Assembly: GCA_900766925.1 (NCBI GenBank) | Contig: CAAFXG010000530.1 | Location: 12,523-76,522, forward strand | DNA: 64,000 nucleotides | From: Lachnospiraceae bacterium | GTDB lineage: Bacteria > Bacillota > Clostridia > Lachnospirales > Lachnospiraceae | Reading direction: 5' to 3' | Shown here: one piece after another, positions 25,087-34,840 of the stretch | Layout of the letters: each line of letters begins with the position of its first letter | Numbering within the stretch: the first letter of the stretch is position 1 | Notes under the pieces: model-generated | Told to the model about the DNA's origin: nothing | The model's database searches: none | Seen by the model: the letters and a program-made list of their open reading frames with translations, nothing else | Position numbers and translations under genes: made by a program

Positions 25087-26938
25087 AGCAAACACCTCCT
25101 CCATAAGAAGCTGCCCCACAGGCAGAACATTTATTACGACAGTTTGGTGTCACATTACCGGTCTGCGCCTGTTTCCATTCTCTGAGCAAAAAATCCTTGG
25201 ACACACCTGCATCTATGTGTTCCCACGGGAAGATTTCATCATCACTACGCTGCCTTATAGTATAGAAATCAGGGCTAATTTCATATTTATCGAATGCCTG
25301 TGTATATCTGTCCATATTAAAATATTCAGTCCATGCATCAAAAATCCCGCCGTTTTTATATACCTCCAAAATGACATCACACAGTCTTCTGTCGCCTCTG
25401 GCAAGAACACCCTCCAAAATAGAAATCTCAGCATCATGATAATTAAACTTAATGCTTTTCCTGTTTCTTTGTTGCATAACAGCATCCTTAACAAAGTAAG
25501 CCCTTCTCAAATATTCATCCGGTGAAATCATAGGTGCCCATTGAAACGGAGTAAAAGGCTTAGGTACAAAATATGATGATGAAGCTGTAATCATTACCCT
25601 TCCGCTTCGTTTTTCCTTAGGTACAGCTTCATAAAATACCTCTGAAATCTTCTCACACAGTTCGGCTATTCCTAATAAATCCTCATCTGTTTCGGTTGGA
25701 AGCCCCATCATAAAATAAAGCTTCACCTTATCCCAGCCCCCTATAAAAGCATCATGACTTCCCTGTAAAATGTTTTCCTCAGTAATACCCTTATTGATTA
25801 CATTTCTTAATCTCTGGGTTCCGGCCTCCGCCGCAAATGTAAGAGAGGATTTTTTGATGTCCTGTACCTTACTCATTACATCAAGAGAAAATGCATCAAT
25901 TCTTAGAGAAGGTAATGATACGTTCACATGGTCCTTATCTCTAAGTTCAATCAAAAACGACAGAAGCTCATCCAGTTTTTCATAGTCACTTGAGCTTAGC
26001 GAGCTTAGCGAAATCTCCTCATAGCCTGTATTATCAAGCATTATTCCGGCATATTTCTTAAGCATATCCACATCCTTCTGCCTTGTAGGTCTATATACCA
26101 TTCCGGCCTGGCAAAAACGACATCCTCTGATACAGCCACGCATTATTTCGAGTGTAACCCTGTCCTGGGTTGCTCTTATATATGGTACAACCGGTTTAAG
26201 CGGATAGGCAACGTTGTTAAAATCTGTTACTACCTGACGTTTTACCTTACGGGGGATGTCATTATAAAGCGGCATTATACTATTTACGGTTCCATCCTCT
26301 TTATAATCAACTTCATATAAAGACGGCACATATATACCCGGTATTTTGGCAGCCTCATGCAGGAAATCCTCCCTGGACATATCACTGTGCTTGTACACCT
26401 TATACAAGTCAAAAAGTGCTCTGTAAGAAACCTCAGCTTCACCAATATAAAACATATCAAAAAAGTCAGCCATTGGCTCAGGATTTATAGTGCATGGACC
26501 ACCACCAATAACAAATGGCTCACCCTTAACACGATTTTTAGCCAAAAGAGGAATTCCCGACAGGTCAATCACCTGTAATATATTTGTATAACACATTTCA
26601 TACTGAATTGTTATGCCTAACCAGTCAAACTCTTTAACAGGAGTCTGGGATTCCAGTGCAAACAATGGTATATTTTCCTCCCGCATAATCTTATCAAGAT
26701 CCGGCCATGGACTGTATACTCTTTCACAATATGTGTCGTCCCAACGATTAAACATATCGTATAGAATCTGTATGCCAAGGTATGACATACCTATCTCATA
26801 AACATCAGGAAAACACATGGCAATCCTGATATCAACATCAGCAGGATTTTTCTTAACAATATTAACTTCATTACCTATATAACGAGCAGGCTTCTCAATC
26901 TGCATAAGAACGCGCTCTGATAACGCTAATTTACCCAT
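25076..26938 (-). CDS. B12-binding-type radical SAM protein (TIGR03960-like)
   Basis: 620 aa. An N-terminal B12-binding-like Rossmann domain (about 30-180; FPDVYEIGMSYLG and VIGGGPCTINPEPMADFFD) precedes the radical SAM barrel with the [4Fe-4S] motif CIRGCRFC, C269, C273 and C276. The C-terminus ends in a cysteine cluster, NCRNKCSACGAASYGGGVC, probably a second metal site. It is normally encoded next to DUF2344 and RNase G, which suggests RNA-related chemistry, but the substrate is unknown. AAGGA precedes the ATG. Confidence 0.9.
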   Translation of the reverse strand: MGKLALSERVLMQIEKPARYIGNEVNIVKKNPADVDIRIAMCFPDVYEIGMSYLGIQILYDMFNRWDDTYCERVYSPWPDLDKIMREENIPLFALESQTPVKEFDWLGITIQYEMCYTNILQVIDLSGIPLLAKNRVKGEPFVIGGGPCTINPEPMADFFDMFYIGEAEVSYRALFDLYKVYKHSDMSREDFLHEAAKIPGIYVPSLYEVDYKEDGTVNSIMPLYNDIPRKVKRQVVTDFNNVAYPLKPVVPYIRATQDRVTLEIMRGCIRGCRFCQAGMVYRPTRQKDVDMLKKYAGIMLDNTGYEEISLSSLSSSDYEKLDELLSFLIELRDKDHVNVSLPSLRIDAFSLDVMSKVQDIKKSSLTFAAEAGTQRLRNVINKGITEENILQGSHDAFIGGWDKVKLYFMMGLPTETDEDLLGIAELCEKISEVFYEAVPKEKRSGRVMITASSSYFVPKPFTPFQWAPMISPDEYLRRAYFVKDAVMQQRNRKSIKFNYHDAEISILEGVLARGDRRLCDVILEVYKNGGIFDAWTEYFNMDRYTQAFDKYEISPDFYTIRQRSDDEIFPWEHIDAGVSKDFLLREWKQAQTGNVTPNCRNKCSACGAASYGGGVCFEA

Positions 26939-26964
26939 ACTTTTCCTTACTTTTCTATTTTTTA

Positions 26965-28329
26965 TTAGTTCTTAAAACTATGAATTGGTGCAGGAATTCT
27001 TCCTCCACGGTTAATAAATTCATCACATGAGAACTTATTAACCGGCATGATAGGTGCATATCCAAGAAGACCTCCGAATTCAGCCTTATCACCAACATTC
27101 TTACCCGGTACAGGTATAATTCTAACTGCTGTTGTCTTCTGATTAACCATACCAAGTGCCATCTCATCAGCAATAATACCTGAGATTGTCGTTGCCTTTG
27201 TATCACCCGGAATTGCAATCATATCAAGACCAACAGAGCATACACAGGTCATTGCTTCAAGCTTCTCCAGGGTAAGTGCACCTGCCGTTACAGCATCAAT
27301 CATTCTCTGATCCTCACTTACAGGAATAAATGCACCTGAAAGTCCGCCTACATATGATGAAGCCATAACTCCACCCTTCTTAACCTGGTCATTTAACATT
27401 GCAAGTGCTGCTGTAGTTCCCGGAGCACCTGCAAACTCTAAACCTATTTCCTCTAATATCTCACCAACACTATCTCCAACGGCAGGAGTCGGTGCAAGAG
27501 ATAAATCAATAATACCAAATGGAATTCCAAGTCTTTCAGAGGCTTCTTTGGCGACAAGCTGCCCAACTCTTGTAATCTTAAATGCGGTCTTCTTGATTGT
27601 CTCACAAAGAACCTCAAAATTCTCTCCTCGCACACTTGAAATAGCTGCTTTGACTACACCCGGACCACTGACACCTACATTTATTACTCTGTCACCCTCT
27701 GTGACACCATGAAATGCACCTGCCATAAACGGATTATCATCCGGAGCATTACAAAACACAACAAATTTAGCACATCCAATAGCATCTGCATCCTTGGTAA
27801 GCTCAGCTGTTTCCAATATAATTTCACCAATAAGCTTAATGGCATCCATATTAATACCTGTCTTTGTAGAACCCGTATTTACAGAGCTGCAAACTCTGCT
27901 TGTCTCAGCCAGTGCCTTAGGTATTGAACGAATTAAAAGCTCATCTGCCTTTGTCATACTCTTGGAAACAAGTGCTGAATATCCACCAATAAAATTAACT
28001 CCACATGCAGTAGCACACTGATCTAAGGTCTTCGCAATTTTTACAAAATCATCTGATGTTTCACATACAGAACCTCCAACAAGTGCAATAGGTGTAACGG
28101 AAATTCGTTTATTAACAATTGGGATACCATATTTCTTGGATATTTCTTCACCTGTTGACACAAGATCCTTTGCAGACGTAGTAATCTTACTGTATATTTT
28201 ATCACAGGTTTCATCAACAGTAGCACCAACACAATCAAGAAGGCTGATACCCATGGTAATTGTCCTGACATCAAGATTCATGTTCTGAATCATCTCATTG
28301 GTCTCTATTACTTCATTTATACTAATCAT
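26965..28329 (-). CDS. UPF0210 (DUF711 / 'PFL family') protein
   Basis: 454 aa. The alpha-helical, glycine-rich UPF0210 family is recognisable from LDVRTITMGISLLDC near the start, NFIGGYSALVSKSMTKADE, VGVSGPGVV, and the C-terminal KAEFGGLLGYAPIMPVNKFS. The structure of a homologue resembles pyruvate-formate-lyase folds, hence the label, but no glycyl-radical loop is evident and the function is unknown. AAAGGG lies eight bases before the ATG. The gene is 23 bp after its conserved partner, the ACT-domain gene. Confidence 0.9.
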   Translation of the reverse strand: MISINEVIETNEMIQNMNLDVRTITMGISLLDCVGATVDETCDKIYSKITTSAKDLVSTGEEISKKYGIPIVNKRISVTPIALVGGSVCETSDDFVKIAKTLDQCATACGVNFIGGYSALVSKSMTKADELLIRSIPKALAETSRVCSSVNTGSTKTGINMDAIKLIGEIILETAELTKDADAIGCAKFVVFCNAPDDNPFMAGAFHGVTEGDRVINVGVSGPGVVKAAISSVRGENFEVLCETIKKTAFKITRVGQLVAKEASERLGIPFGIIDLSLAPTPAVGDSVGEILEEIGLEFAGAPGTTAALAMLNDQVKKGGVMASSYVGGLSGAFIPVSEDQRMIDAVTAGALTLEKLEAMTCVCSVGLDMIAIPGDTKATTISGIIADEMALGMVNQKTTAVRIIPVPGKNVGDKAEFGGLLGYAPIMPVNKFSCDEFINRGGRIPAPIHSFKN

Positions 28330-28352
28330 AGAATATACCCTTTCTTGCTTTA

Positions 28353-28625
28353 TTACAGTCTGTGCATCATATCAAATATTTCTTCCTGCTGTGCCTTAAT
28401 CTGAACGCCAAGCTCATCACCTATATCACTAAGCTCCTCAGCGATTCTGTTATGATCCTTTGAGGCATTTCCGGCATCTACAACCATCATCATATTGAAA
28501 TATCCATCAACAATGGTCTGTGCTATATCCAGAATATTGATATTATTCTGTGCAAGGTACACACAAACCTTCGCAATAATACCAACCCGGTCCTTACCTA
28601 AAACTGTAATAATTGTCTTTTTCAT
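28353..28625 (-). CDS. ACT domain protein (UPF0237-like)
   Basis: 90 aa from ATG 28625 (MKKTIITVLGKDRVGIIAKV), eight bases after GGAGG; the 14 upstream open codons are not used. It is a single ACT domain, an amino-acid or regulatory ligand-binding module. Pairing with UPF0210, 23 bp downstream, is widespread in Firmicutes and implies a joint but unknown function. The C-terminal third (QIKAQQEEIFDMMHRL) is a helix typical of the family. Confidence 0.9.
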   Translation of the reverse strand: MKKTIITVLGKDRVGIIAKVCVYLAQNNINILDIAQTIVDGYFNMMMVVDAGNASKDHNRIAEELSDIGDELGVQIKAQQEEIFDMMHRL

Positions 28626-28719
28626 TATTTCATCCTCCTGAATTTGTGCAATGCTACAATAAGCCACCGCATTTATATAAAATTTTTAAAATCCGGAATA
28701 TACCGGTTATTTTTCATTA

Positions 28720-29517
28720 TCAAATTTCTATCAGCTTCTCAGGAACAGTCCTGCTTGCAACAGACAGATTAAAATCCCTTACATCATTTGTATACGGATT
28801 ATCTGCAATTTCTGTCTTAACCGTCTCATATGCAAGCTCCGGATAATTGTTCTCCTTACTTAAATGGCCAAGATAAATAGCCTTGATATGATCATTAAGT
28901 AATCTGCTAAGCAGCTTACCGCTTGCTTCATTGGACAAGTGCCCTCTCTTACCTAGTATTCTCTGCTTTAGATTATATGGATACGGTCCGACCTGAAGCA
29001 TTCTTACATCATGGTTCGCTTCAACCAAAAGTGCATCAGAGTCCTTAAGACCATTTATAATATAGTCATCAAAATCTCCCATATCTGTTGCCACAGACAC
29101 CTTCCTGTTACCATTGTAAAATGAATAACATACAGGGTCAACTGCGTCATGCCAGATATTATGCGCTTCCACCCTTATGTCTCCCAGAATAAAATCCTTA
29201 TCCGGGTCAATAGGATTAAGAAGGGAGGTATCGAACTCTCCCAGCTCCTTCATTAAACTAATATAATCACAGGTATCCTTAGTCGCATAAATAGGAATTC
29301 CATAACTCCTAGATATTACACCCAAAGCCCGTGTATGGTCAATATGTTCATGAGTAATCAATATCCCAGAGATATCCTTTAGCTCCATATCTATTGACTT
29401 TAATCCATCCTGTATTTTCTTTCTGCTTATACCTACATCCACAAGAAGTGATGTATTTTCAGAACCGATAAAAATACAATTACCACTGCTTCCGCTTGCA
29501 ATACTCATTAATTTCAT
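28720..29517 (-). CDS. walJ: MBL-fold metallo-hydrolase, WalJ/YycJ-like
   Basis: 265 aa from ATG 29517 (MKLMSIASGSSGNC, the family start). The metal-binding HxHxDH motif is ITHEHIDHTRAL, with NHDVRML and the C-terminal LGHLSKENNYPELA. YycJ/WalJ is a putative exonuclease/phosphodiesterase, in Bacilli linked to the WalKR operon; no walKR genes are present here. The ribosome binding site is weak. Ten more codons from a GTG at 29547 are open but unlikely. It follows the serine hydrolase by 41 bp. Confidence 0.88.
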   Translation of the reverse strand: MKLMSIASGSSGNCIFIGSENTSLLVDVGISRKKIQDGLKSIDMELKDISGILITHEHIDHTRALGVISRSYGIPIYATKDTCDYISLMKELGEFDTSLLNPIDPDKDFILGDIRVEAHNIWHDAVDPVCYSFYNGNRKVSVATDMGDFDDYIINGLKDSDALLVEANHDVRMLQVGPYPYNLKQRILGKRGHLSNEASGKLLSRLLNDHIKAIYLGHLSKENNYPELAYETVKTEIADNPYTNDVRDFNLSVASRTVPEKLIEI

Positions 29518-29558
29518 TTGTTTATACCAGCTTGTACCTACGTACACCTTTTGTTATT

Positions 29559-31265
29559 TTAATTTGTTGTTCCTTCAGCCCTTGGCGAAAGTAGTTTTGA
29601 CGCCTTATACCTTGCATAATCAGGAACACATATTCCCTCAAGCTTTTTTGCCCGAAGCATCTTTTTTTCACCCTTAAGCAATTGACCAAACTCAAATAAA
29701 TCCGGAGTCTCAACAGCTCCCAGAGTTACCTTATCGTCATCGAAATACAGCTTTATTATCCTATCGCCAATTTCTTCAAGATACACCAAACGTATTCTAA
29801 GCAGCTGATTGCCGTCTTCATCATTAACCAGCCTGCCTGATGCTGCCAGAGGAAGCTTCTTTCCACCAACCTCTATTATCTGATATTCATATGGTTTATC
29901 CACAGAAAATCCAAGGTTAATGTCAAATCTTATACCACTGTCTTCAACATGCAAAATAAGAAGCCGTTCGGCATAAGTAAGTCTTATACTCTCTATTCCA
30001 GACAGATAATTTGCATACAAAACCTGTGTCATAATCGGAAGAACAGAAGATGCATATTCATCAAAGTGATATTCAACATCCAGATACGGGCTGAGATATT
30101 CCAACAAGCTGTTTTCATTTTCCTTTATTTGCTTATTTGAAGTCCGCTTAAAGCTTATTTTTCTTCTTTTTCTTACAGGAGTATATAAATCCTCCCTCAA
30201 AAAGGTCCTGCTTATCGTATCAACCAGCTTTCCGTCAGGAAATACCTCATATGCAGCAGCAGTTACCGCTATAACCAGCTTTTTTGCCTCATTGACATAT
30301 ATATTCTGTCCAAAAACGCCATTAAAGAGGTATGCTCCGTCTTTAAGCAGCCAGATATGATATCCATATCCCCTTATACATATCGGATCATCTAATTCCA
30401 CGTGACATTCAACCGACTCCTTAATCCAATCCTCATCGATTAACTCAACCCATTTATTCTTTATATATGCTCTTCCGTGATTCCTGTACAGTTCTCCGAG
30501 CTTAAGCATATCAGGTATGGATAGCTTCATTCCCCAGCCACCCTCTTCAATTCCTTTTGGACATTTATCCCATGAAATATCTGTTATACCCAGAGGAGAA
30601 AATATTCTTTCATCAAGCAACTGCATCATGGATTTTCCTGTTTTCCTTTGTATAATCGCAGCGAGCATATAGCTGTTTAAACTATTATAATAGAAATCAC
30701 TTCCGGGCGAAAAGCTAAGGTCACTTCCCATATATGCCTTTGCCCAGTCCATGTTAAAATATGAACTTACCTCATCAAAATTGATGCCTGCCGTCATGGT
30801 TATCAAATGTTTTATAGTTACATCCTTCATTCCACGCTTCAAAAATATACCATCATGTTCGGGAAATATCTCATAAAGCTTTTCATCAAGGGATATGATT
30901 CCATCACCAACGCATAGTCCTATCGCCATCGACGTAACAGTTTTACAAAGCGAAAAGCTTACATGTCTGTATTGTGCCGTATACGGTTCATTATAAAATT
31001 CCGATACAAGACGGCCATCGTACATAATACCAATCCCGGCCAGATTTACCTTTTTGTCAGCTGTAAGCTTTGAAATAAATTCATCTATTGCAGGAGCGTT
31101 AAGTCCTGCCTTATATGATGTGCATTTTTCAATATCATCACTTGATGACGCACCTATAAATTCAGGTATATCATTTCCATGAAACAATGGCAGCTCGCCC
31201 TGCTTTGCTGTTACAAATTTATAAATATTGTTTAAAAGCTTAATACCTAAAGAAGCTTCTGCCAT
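29559..31265 (-). CDS. Serine hydrolase, class C beta-lactamase-like
   Basis: 568 aa. The N-terminal ~350 residues are a beta-lactamase/PBP4*-type domain with the nucleophile motif SLCKT (SxxK, about 105-108), a YYNSLNS segment fitting the YxN motif, and SPGSDFYYNSLN. The C-terminal ~200 residues are beta-rich and I cannot assign them. There is no signal peptide or membrane segment, unusual for a cell-wall-directed enzyme, so an intracellular esterase or amidase role is possible. GGGAG precedes the ATG. It lies between the ASKHA gene and walJ. Confidence 0.8.
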   Translation of the reverse strand: MAEASLGIKLLNNIYKFVTAKQGELPLFHGNDIPEFIGASSSDDIEKCTSYKAGLNAPAIDEFISKLTADKKVNLAGIGIMYDGRLVSEFYNEPYTAQYRHVSFSLCKTVTSMAIGLCVGDGIISLDEKLYEIFPEHDGIFLKRGMKDVTIKHLITMTAGINFDEVSSYFNMDWAKAYMGSDLSFSPGSDFYYNSLNSYMLAAIIQRKTGKSMMQLLDERIFSPLGITDISWDKCPKGIEEGGWGMKLSIPDMLKLGELYRNHGRAYIKNKWVELIDEDWIKESVECHVELDDPICIRGYGYHIWLLKDGAYLFNGVFGQNIYVNEAKKLVIAVTAAAYEVFPDGKLVDTISRTFLREDLYTPVRKRRKISFKRTSNKQIKENENSLLEYLSPYLDVEYHFDEYASSVLPIMTQVLYANYLSGIESIRLTYAERLLILHVEDSGIRFDINLGFSVDKPYEYQIIEVGGKKLPLAASGRLVNDEDGNQLLRIRLVYLEEIGDRIIKLYFDDDKVTLGAVETPDLFEFGQLLKGEKKMLRAKKLEGICVPDYARYKASKLLSPRAEGTTN

Positions 31266-31291
31266 TCAAAACACTCCCTGAATTATTAACC

Positions 31292-32425
31292 TTATATTTC
31301 TTTACTTTTGAAATTCATGTTATTTATCAGCACATCCTGGTAATCAGGCTCATTTGCAAGCTGCAAAACTTCAATTGACCTGTCAATAATACACCCTGCA
31401 TAATCGCTGTCACACAAAAGTGTTATTGCACCCTTAAGCGATGTATTTCCCACGACTTTGATTTTATTTTCAAATGCCAAAGGAAGCATACCTATACTAA
31501 TCGCATTAGAAGGTGATAAATAAAAGCCAAATCCACCCGCAAGATATACTGTATCAACCTGTTCACATGGGATATATGCATGCTTAAATAAATAAGTAAC
31601 AGCTGTTATTACAGCTGCCTTAGCAGGCAATACCTGTCTTATAATATCCATATCCAAATGTACATCCATTATATCCAGACCTTTTTCAAAATACTCACTG
31701 CAAAGTATTCCCTCATCGGATATTTTCTTTGTTTTAACGGCAAGTGAAATTGCATCAATCAGATTAGCTCCAAAAACCTTCTGTTTGCGAAGTGCACTCT
31801 CAAAAGCCGGACCACAGGCACACGATGTAGCATAATATTTGCCGTATGCATTTAATACCATCTCACCATTAGTTCCCAAATCCATAAGCAATGATACATC
31901 CGTGTCCGTCATCATACCATTTGTCCTTAGATATTTAATGCCTGCAAGTATATCCCCACCAATAAATGCACTGGCACATCCGGTCAGATAAACCCGACAG
32001 CCTTGGTTAAAGCTTACACTGTCTATTTCCTTAAAAAGCTCGTTTGCACTTACAATTACGCTTTCCTTAAGCTTGGCAGTAAACGGAGCCTTTCCGAGTG
32101 ACTCCAAATCATATTCAAGCAAAATACTGATCATTGTGGTATTTCCGCTGATGCACACCCTTAAAATATTATCAAAAGCATACTCCCTATGCATGTCGAG
32201 CATTTCCGTTACCGCAACACAAATATCCGTCAAAACAATATTCTTCATTATTTTAACATATGAGCTGTCCCTGACCGCTGTCATTATCCTGTTAATTACA
32301 TCACTGCCATATAAGGACTGCCTGTTTTTAAAGCTTTTTTGACAGATTATTTCTCCTGTCACACTCAGTAGACAGGTATCAATTGTTGTACTTCCTAAAT
32401 CAACCGCCAGATAAATATTCTTCAT
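31292..32425 (-). CDS. ASKHA-domain protein (RACo-like, no ferredoxin domain)
   Basis: 377 aa from ATG 32425. It has the actin/Hsp70 ATPase signatures of DUF4445/RACo-type proteins: AVDLGSTTIDTCLL at the N-terminus, CISGNTTMISILL, LLMDLGTNGEMVL, SCACGPAFES and VYLAGGFGFYLSPSNA. Full RACo/RamA proteins activate corrinoid proteins using an N-terminal [2Fe-2S] domain; that domain is absent. It may act with a separate redox protein, or have another client. It lies between ilvA and the serine hydrolase. An upstream in-frame TTG (32440) adds five residues and is less likely. Confidence 0.82.
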   Translation of the reverse strand: MKNIYLAVDLGSTTIDTCLLSVTGEIICQKSFKNRQSLYGSDVINRIMTAVRDSSYVKIMKNIVLTDICVAVTEMLDMHREYAFDNILRVCISGNTTMISILLEYDLESLGKAPFTAKLKESVIVSANELFKEIDSVSFNQGCRVYLTGCASAFIGGDILAGIKYLRTNGMMTDTDVSLLMDLGTNGEMVLNAYGKYYATSCACGPAFESALRKQKVFGANLIDAISLAVKTKKISDEGILCSEYFEKGLDIMDVHLDMDIIRQVLPAKAAVITAVTYLFKHAYIPCEQVDTVYLAGGFGFYLSPSNAISIGMLPLAFENKIKVVGNTSLKGAITLLCDSDYAGCIIDRSIEVLQLANEPDYQDVLINNMNFKSKEI

Positions 32426-32473
32426 CAAAACTATTCCCAATTTATTCTATTCATATCCATATACATGGAACAA

Positions 32474-33697
32474 CTAATATATCGCCTTTGATTTCTTCTC
32501 GATTGGTCTATAGCCACGTTCATTCAAAACAGCGAGTATCTGTTCCTTATGTTCCGGTCCAAAGGCTTCAATCGTTATAACCAGCTCAACCGCTGAATTA
32601 CGGTTAATTGTAACAAACTGATTATGTTCAAGCTTTATTATGTTTCCATTTTCTGCTGCTATAACACCTGCTACATTCTGAAGCTCACCCGGCTTATCTG
32701 GAAGAAGAACTGAAACAGTAAATATTCTGCTTCTTGCTATAAGTCCATGCTGTACAACAGACGCAAATGTGATTACATCCATATTTCCGCCACTCAGAAT
32801 ACTTACAACCTTCTCTCCCTTTGGCTCTAAATGCTTCAAAGCCGCAACCGTGAGAAGACCACTGTTTTCAACTAACATTTTATGATTTTCAAGCATATCA
32901 AGGAAGGCAACAATAAGCTCACTATCCTCAACGGTAATAATATCATCAAGATTCTCCATTAAATATGGGAAAATGGTGCTGCCAGGTGTTTTTACTGCAG
33001 TACCATCTGCAATTGTGTCAACTGCCGGAAGAGTTGTAACCTCGTTGTTGGCAAATGAAGCCTTCAGGCACGCGGCTCCCGCCGGTTCAACGCCAATAAC
33101 CTTTATACTTGGATTAAGCATCTTGGCCAAAGTAGAAACACCTGTTGCAAGACCACCACCACCAACCGGCACAAGAATTTTGTCAACGAAAGGCAGCTCC
33201 TTTATTATTTCCATTGCAACCGTACTCTGCCCGGTTGCAACCGCCAGGTCATCAAACGGATGAATAAATGTATATCCATGCTCCTTAGCAAGCTCTAATG
33301 CATATTGGCATGCATCATCATAAACATCTCCGTACAACACAACCTCAGCGCCGTAAGCCTTTGTTCTGTTTACCTTAATGAGTGGTGTAGATGTCGGCAT
33401 AACAATTACCGCCTTAGCACCATACGCCTTTGCTGCATATGCAACACCCTGTGCATGATTACCCGCTGATGCTGTTATTAGGCCCTTAGCTCTTTCCTCA
33501 TCTGACAGTGTGCTAATCTTATAATATGCACCACGAATCTTATAAGCTCCGGTAACCTGCATGTTTTCAGGCTTTAAATATACCTTGTTTCCTGACGTCT
33601 GTGAAAAAAATTCACTTTCAATAAGGTTAGTAGGATGAACAACCTTATGAACAACCTCATAGGCTTCCTCAAATTTATCAAGTGTCAACTTATCCAT
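32474..33697 (-). CDS. ilvA: Threonine ammonia-lyase with ACT domain
   Basis: 407 aa. PLP-dependent type II fold: the Schiff-base lysine is K53 in GAYKIRGAY, the phosphate loop is GGGGLATG, and NHAQG is present. The C-terminal ~80 residues form one ACT-like domain (FTVSVLLPDKPGELQNVAGV), as in the short catabolic/biosynthetic threonine dehydratases. It makes 2-oxobutyrate for isoleucine; ilvC and ilvN lie 18 kb away. AAGGAG precedes the ATG. It follows ftsY by 30 bp on the same strand. Confidence 0.94.
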   Translation of the reverse strand: MDKLTLDKFEEAYEVVHKVVHPTNLIESEFFSQTSGNKVYLKPENMQVTGAYKIRGAYYKISTLSDEERAKGLITASAGNHAQGVAYAAKAYGAKAVIVMPTSTPLIKVNRTKAYGAEVVLYGDVYDDACQYALELAKEHGYTFIHPFDDLAVATGQSTVAMEIIKELPFVDKILVPVGGGGLATGVSTLAKMLNPSIKVIGVEPAGAACLKASFANNEVTTLPAVDTIADGTAVKTPGSTIFPYLMENLDDIITVEDSELIVAFLDMLENHKMLVENSGLLTVAALKHLEPKGEKVVSILSGGNMDVITFASVVQHGLIARSRIFTVSVLLPDKPGELQNVAGVIAAENGNIIKLEHNQFVTINRNSAVELVITIEAFGPEHKEQILAVLNERGYRPIEKKSKAIY

Positions 33698-33727
33698 TAT
33701 TAAAACATCTCCTTACAGTTTTAGTAT

Positions 33728-34840
33728 TTATAAATCAAACAAATCATCATCCGGATTAATCCTTTGTATTTCATTATCAACCAGAATTTCAATATCTGAT
33801 TTCATGTCAAAATCAAAAAAAAGAGCTGTTACATAGCTGTTCGGGTCAAACCTCTGAAGATCTTCTATTTTCTCACCGATTCCTATATACTTAACAGGTA
33901 CTGACAATTCTGCCTGAATAGCAATGGCGATACCACCCTTAGCTGTTCCATCAAGCTTTGTAATGATTATTCCGTTAATTTCTGTCACTGAGCTAAACTG
34001 TCTTGCCTGTTCCAATGCATTCTGACCGGTAGTACCGTCAAGAACAATGAGTGATTCCACGTTAGCTTCAGGGAACTCTTTAGATATAATCCTGCGCATT
34101 TTACTAAGCTCATCCATCAAATTTTTCTTATTGTGAAGTCTTCCTGCCGTATCAATAAGAAGAATATCTGTATTTCTTGCTTTAGCAGCCGTAACCGCAT
34201 CATAGACAACGGCAGAAGGGTCAGCCCCCTCATTCTGGGCTATAATATCTACCCCTGCGCGATTTGACCATGTCTTTAGCTGGTCAATGGCAGCAGCCCT
34301 GAATGTATCGGCAGCAGCCATAAGCACTTTTTTCCCCTGTGCCTTATACTGGGCGGCAAGCTTACCGATTGAGGTAGTCTTACCTACACCGTTTACACCA
34401 ATCACAAATACTACAGTCTTCTTATTTTCAAAGTCGTAAGCAGAATCATCCACAGTCATCTGATCGCGTATAATATTAATAATAAGCTGCTTACAGGCCT
34501 CTGCCTCCTTAATATGAAGTTTTTTCACCTGTTCCTTTAAATCATCAATAATACGCTCCGTTGTTTCAAAACCCATGTCCGACATTATAAGTGTTTCTTC
34601 AAGCTCATCATAGAAATTATCGTCAATTTCATTAGCCTTAAATAAGTTACTAAAGCTTTGTGAAAGATTATTACGGCTCTTTGTGAGACCGTCCTTTAAT
34701 CTTTTGAAAAAGCCGCCTTTTTCCTGTTCATCAGTACTACTAATTTGCTCAGAATCATCGGACATATTATCAATATTATCCATATTTTCAATTGTATCAT
34801 TATTTACTTCTTTTTTATTTTTTCCCCATCCAAACACCAT
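33728..34840 (-). CDS. ftsY: Signal recognition particle receptor FtsY
   Basis: 370 aa from ATG 34840 (MVFGWGKNKKE), with GGAGG seven bases upstream. An acidic A-region (about 12-45) leads to the NG domain with GVNGVGKTTSIGKLA, AADTFRAAAIDQL, DTAGRLHNK and TKLDGTAKGG. FtsY docks the SRP-ribosome complex at the membrane. An in-frame ATG at 34912 would add 24 hydrophilic residues (MHGSDERPPNDE...) encoded by an odd GC-rich block; it has no good SD and I regard it as leader sequence. The gene follows smc, as usual, but the typical downstream ylxM-ffh pair is replaced by ilvA. Confidence 0.95.
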   Translation of the reverse strand: MVFGWGKNKKEVNNDTIENMDNIDNMSDDSEQISSTDEQEKGGFFKRLKDGLTKSRNNLSQSFSNLFKANEIDDNFYDELEETLIMSDMGFETTERIIDDLKEQVKKLHIKEAEACKQLIINIIRDQMTVDDSAYDFENKKTVVFVIGVNGVGKTTSIGKLAAQYKAQGKKVLMAAADTFRAAAIDQLKTWSNRAGVDIIAQNEGADPSAVVYDAVTAAKARNTDILLIDTAGRLHNKKNLMDELSKMRRIISKEFPEANVESLIVLDGTTGQNALEQARQFSSVTEINGIIITKLDGTAKGGIAIAIQAELSVPVKYIGIGEKIEDLQRFDPNSYVTALFFDFDMKSDIEILVDNEIQRINPDDDLFDL

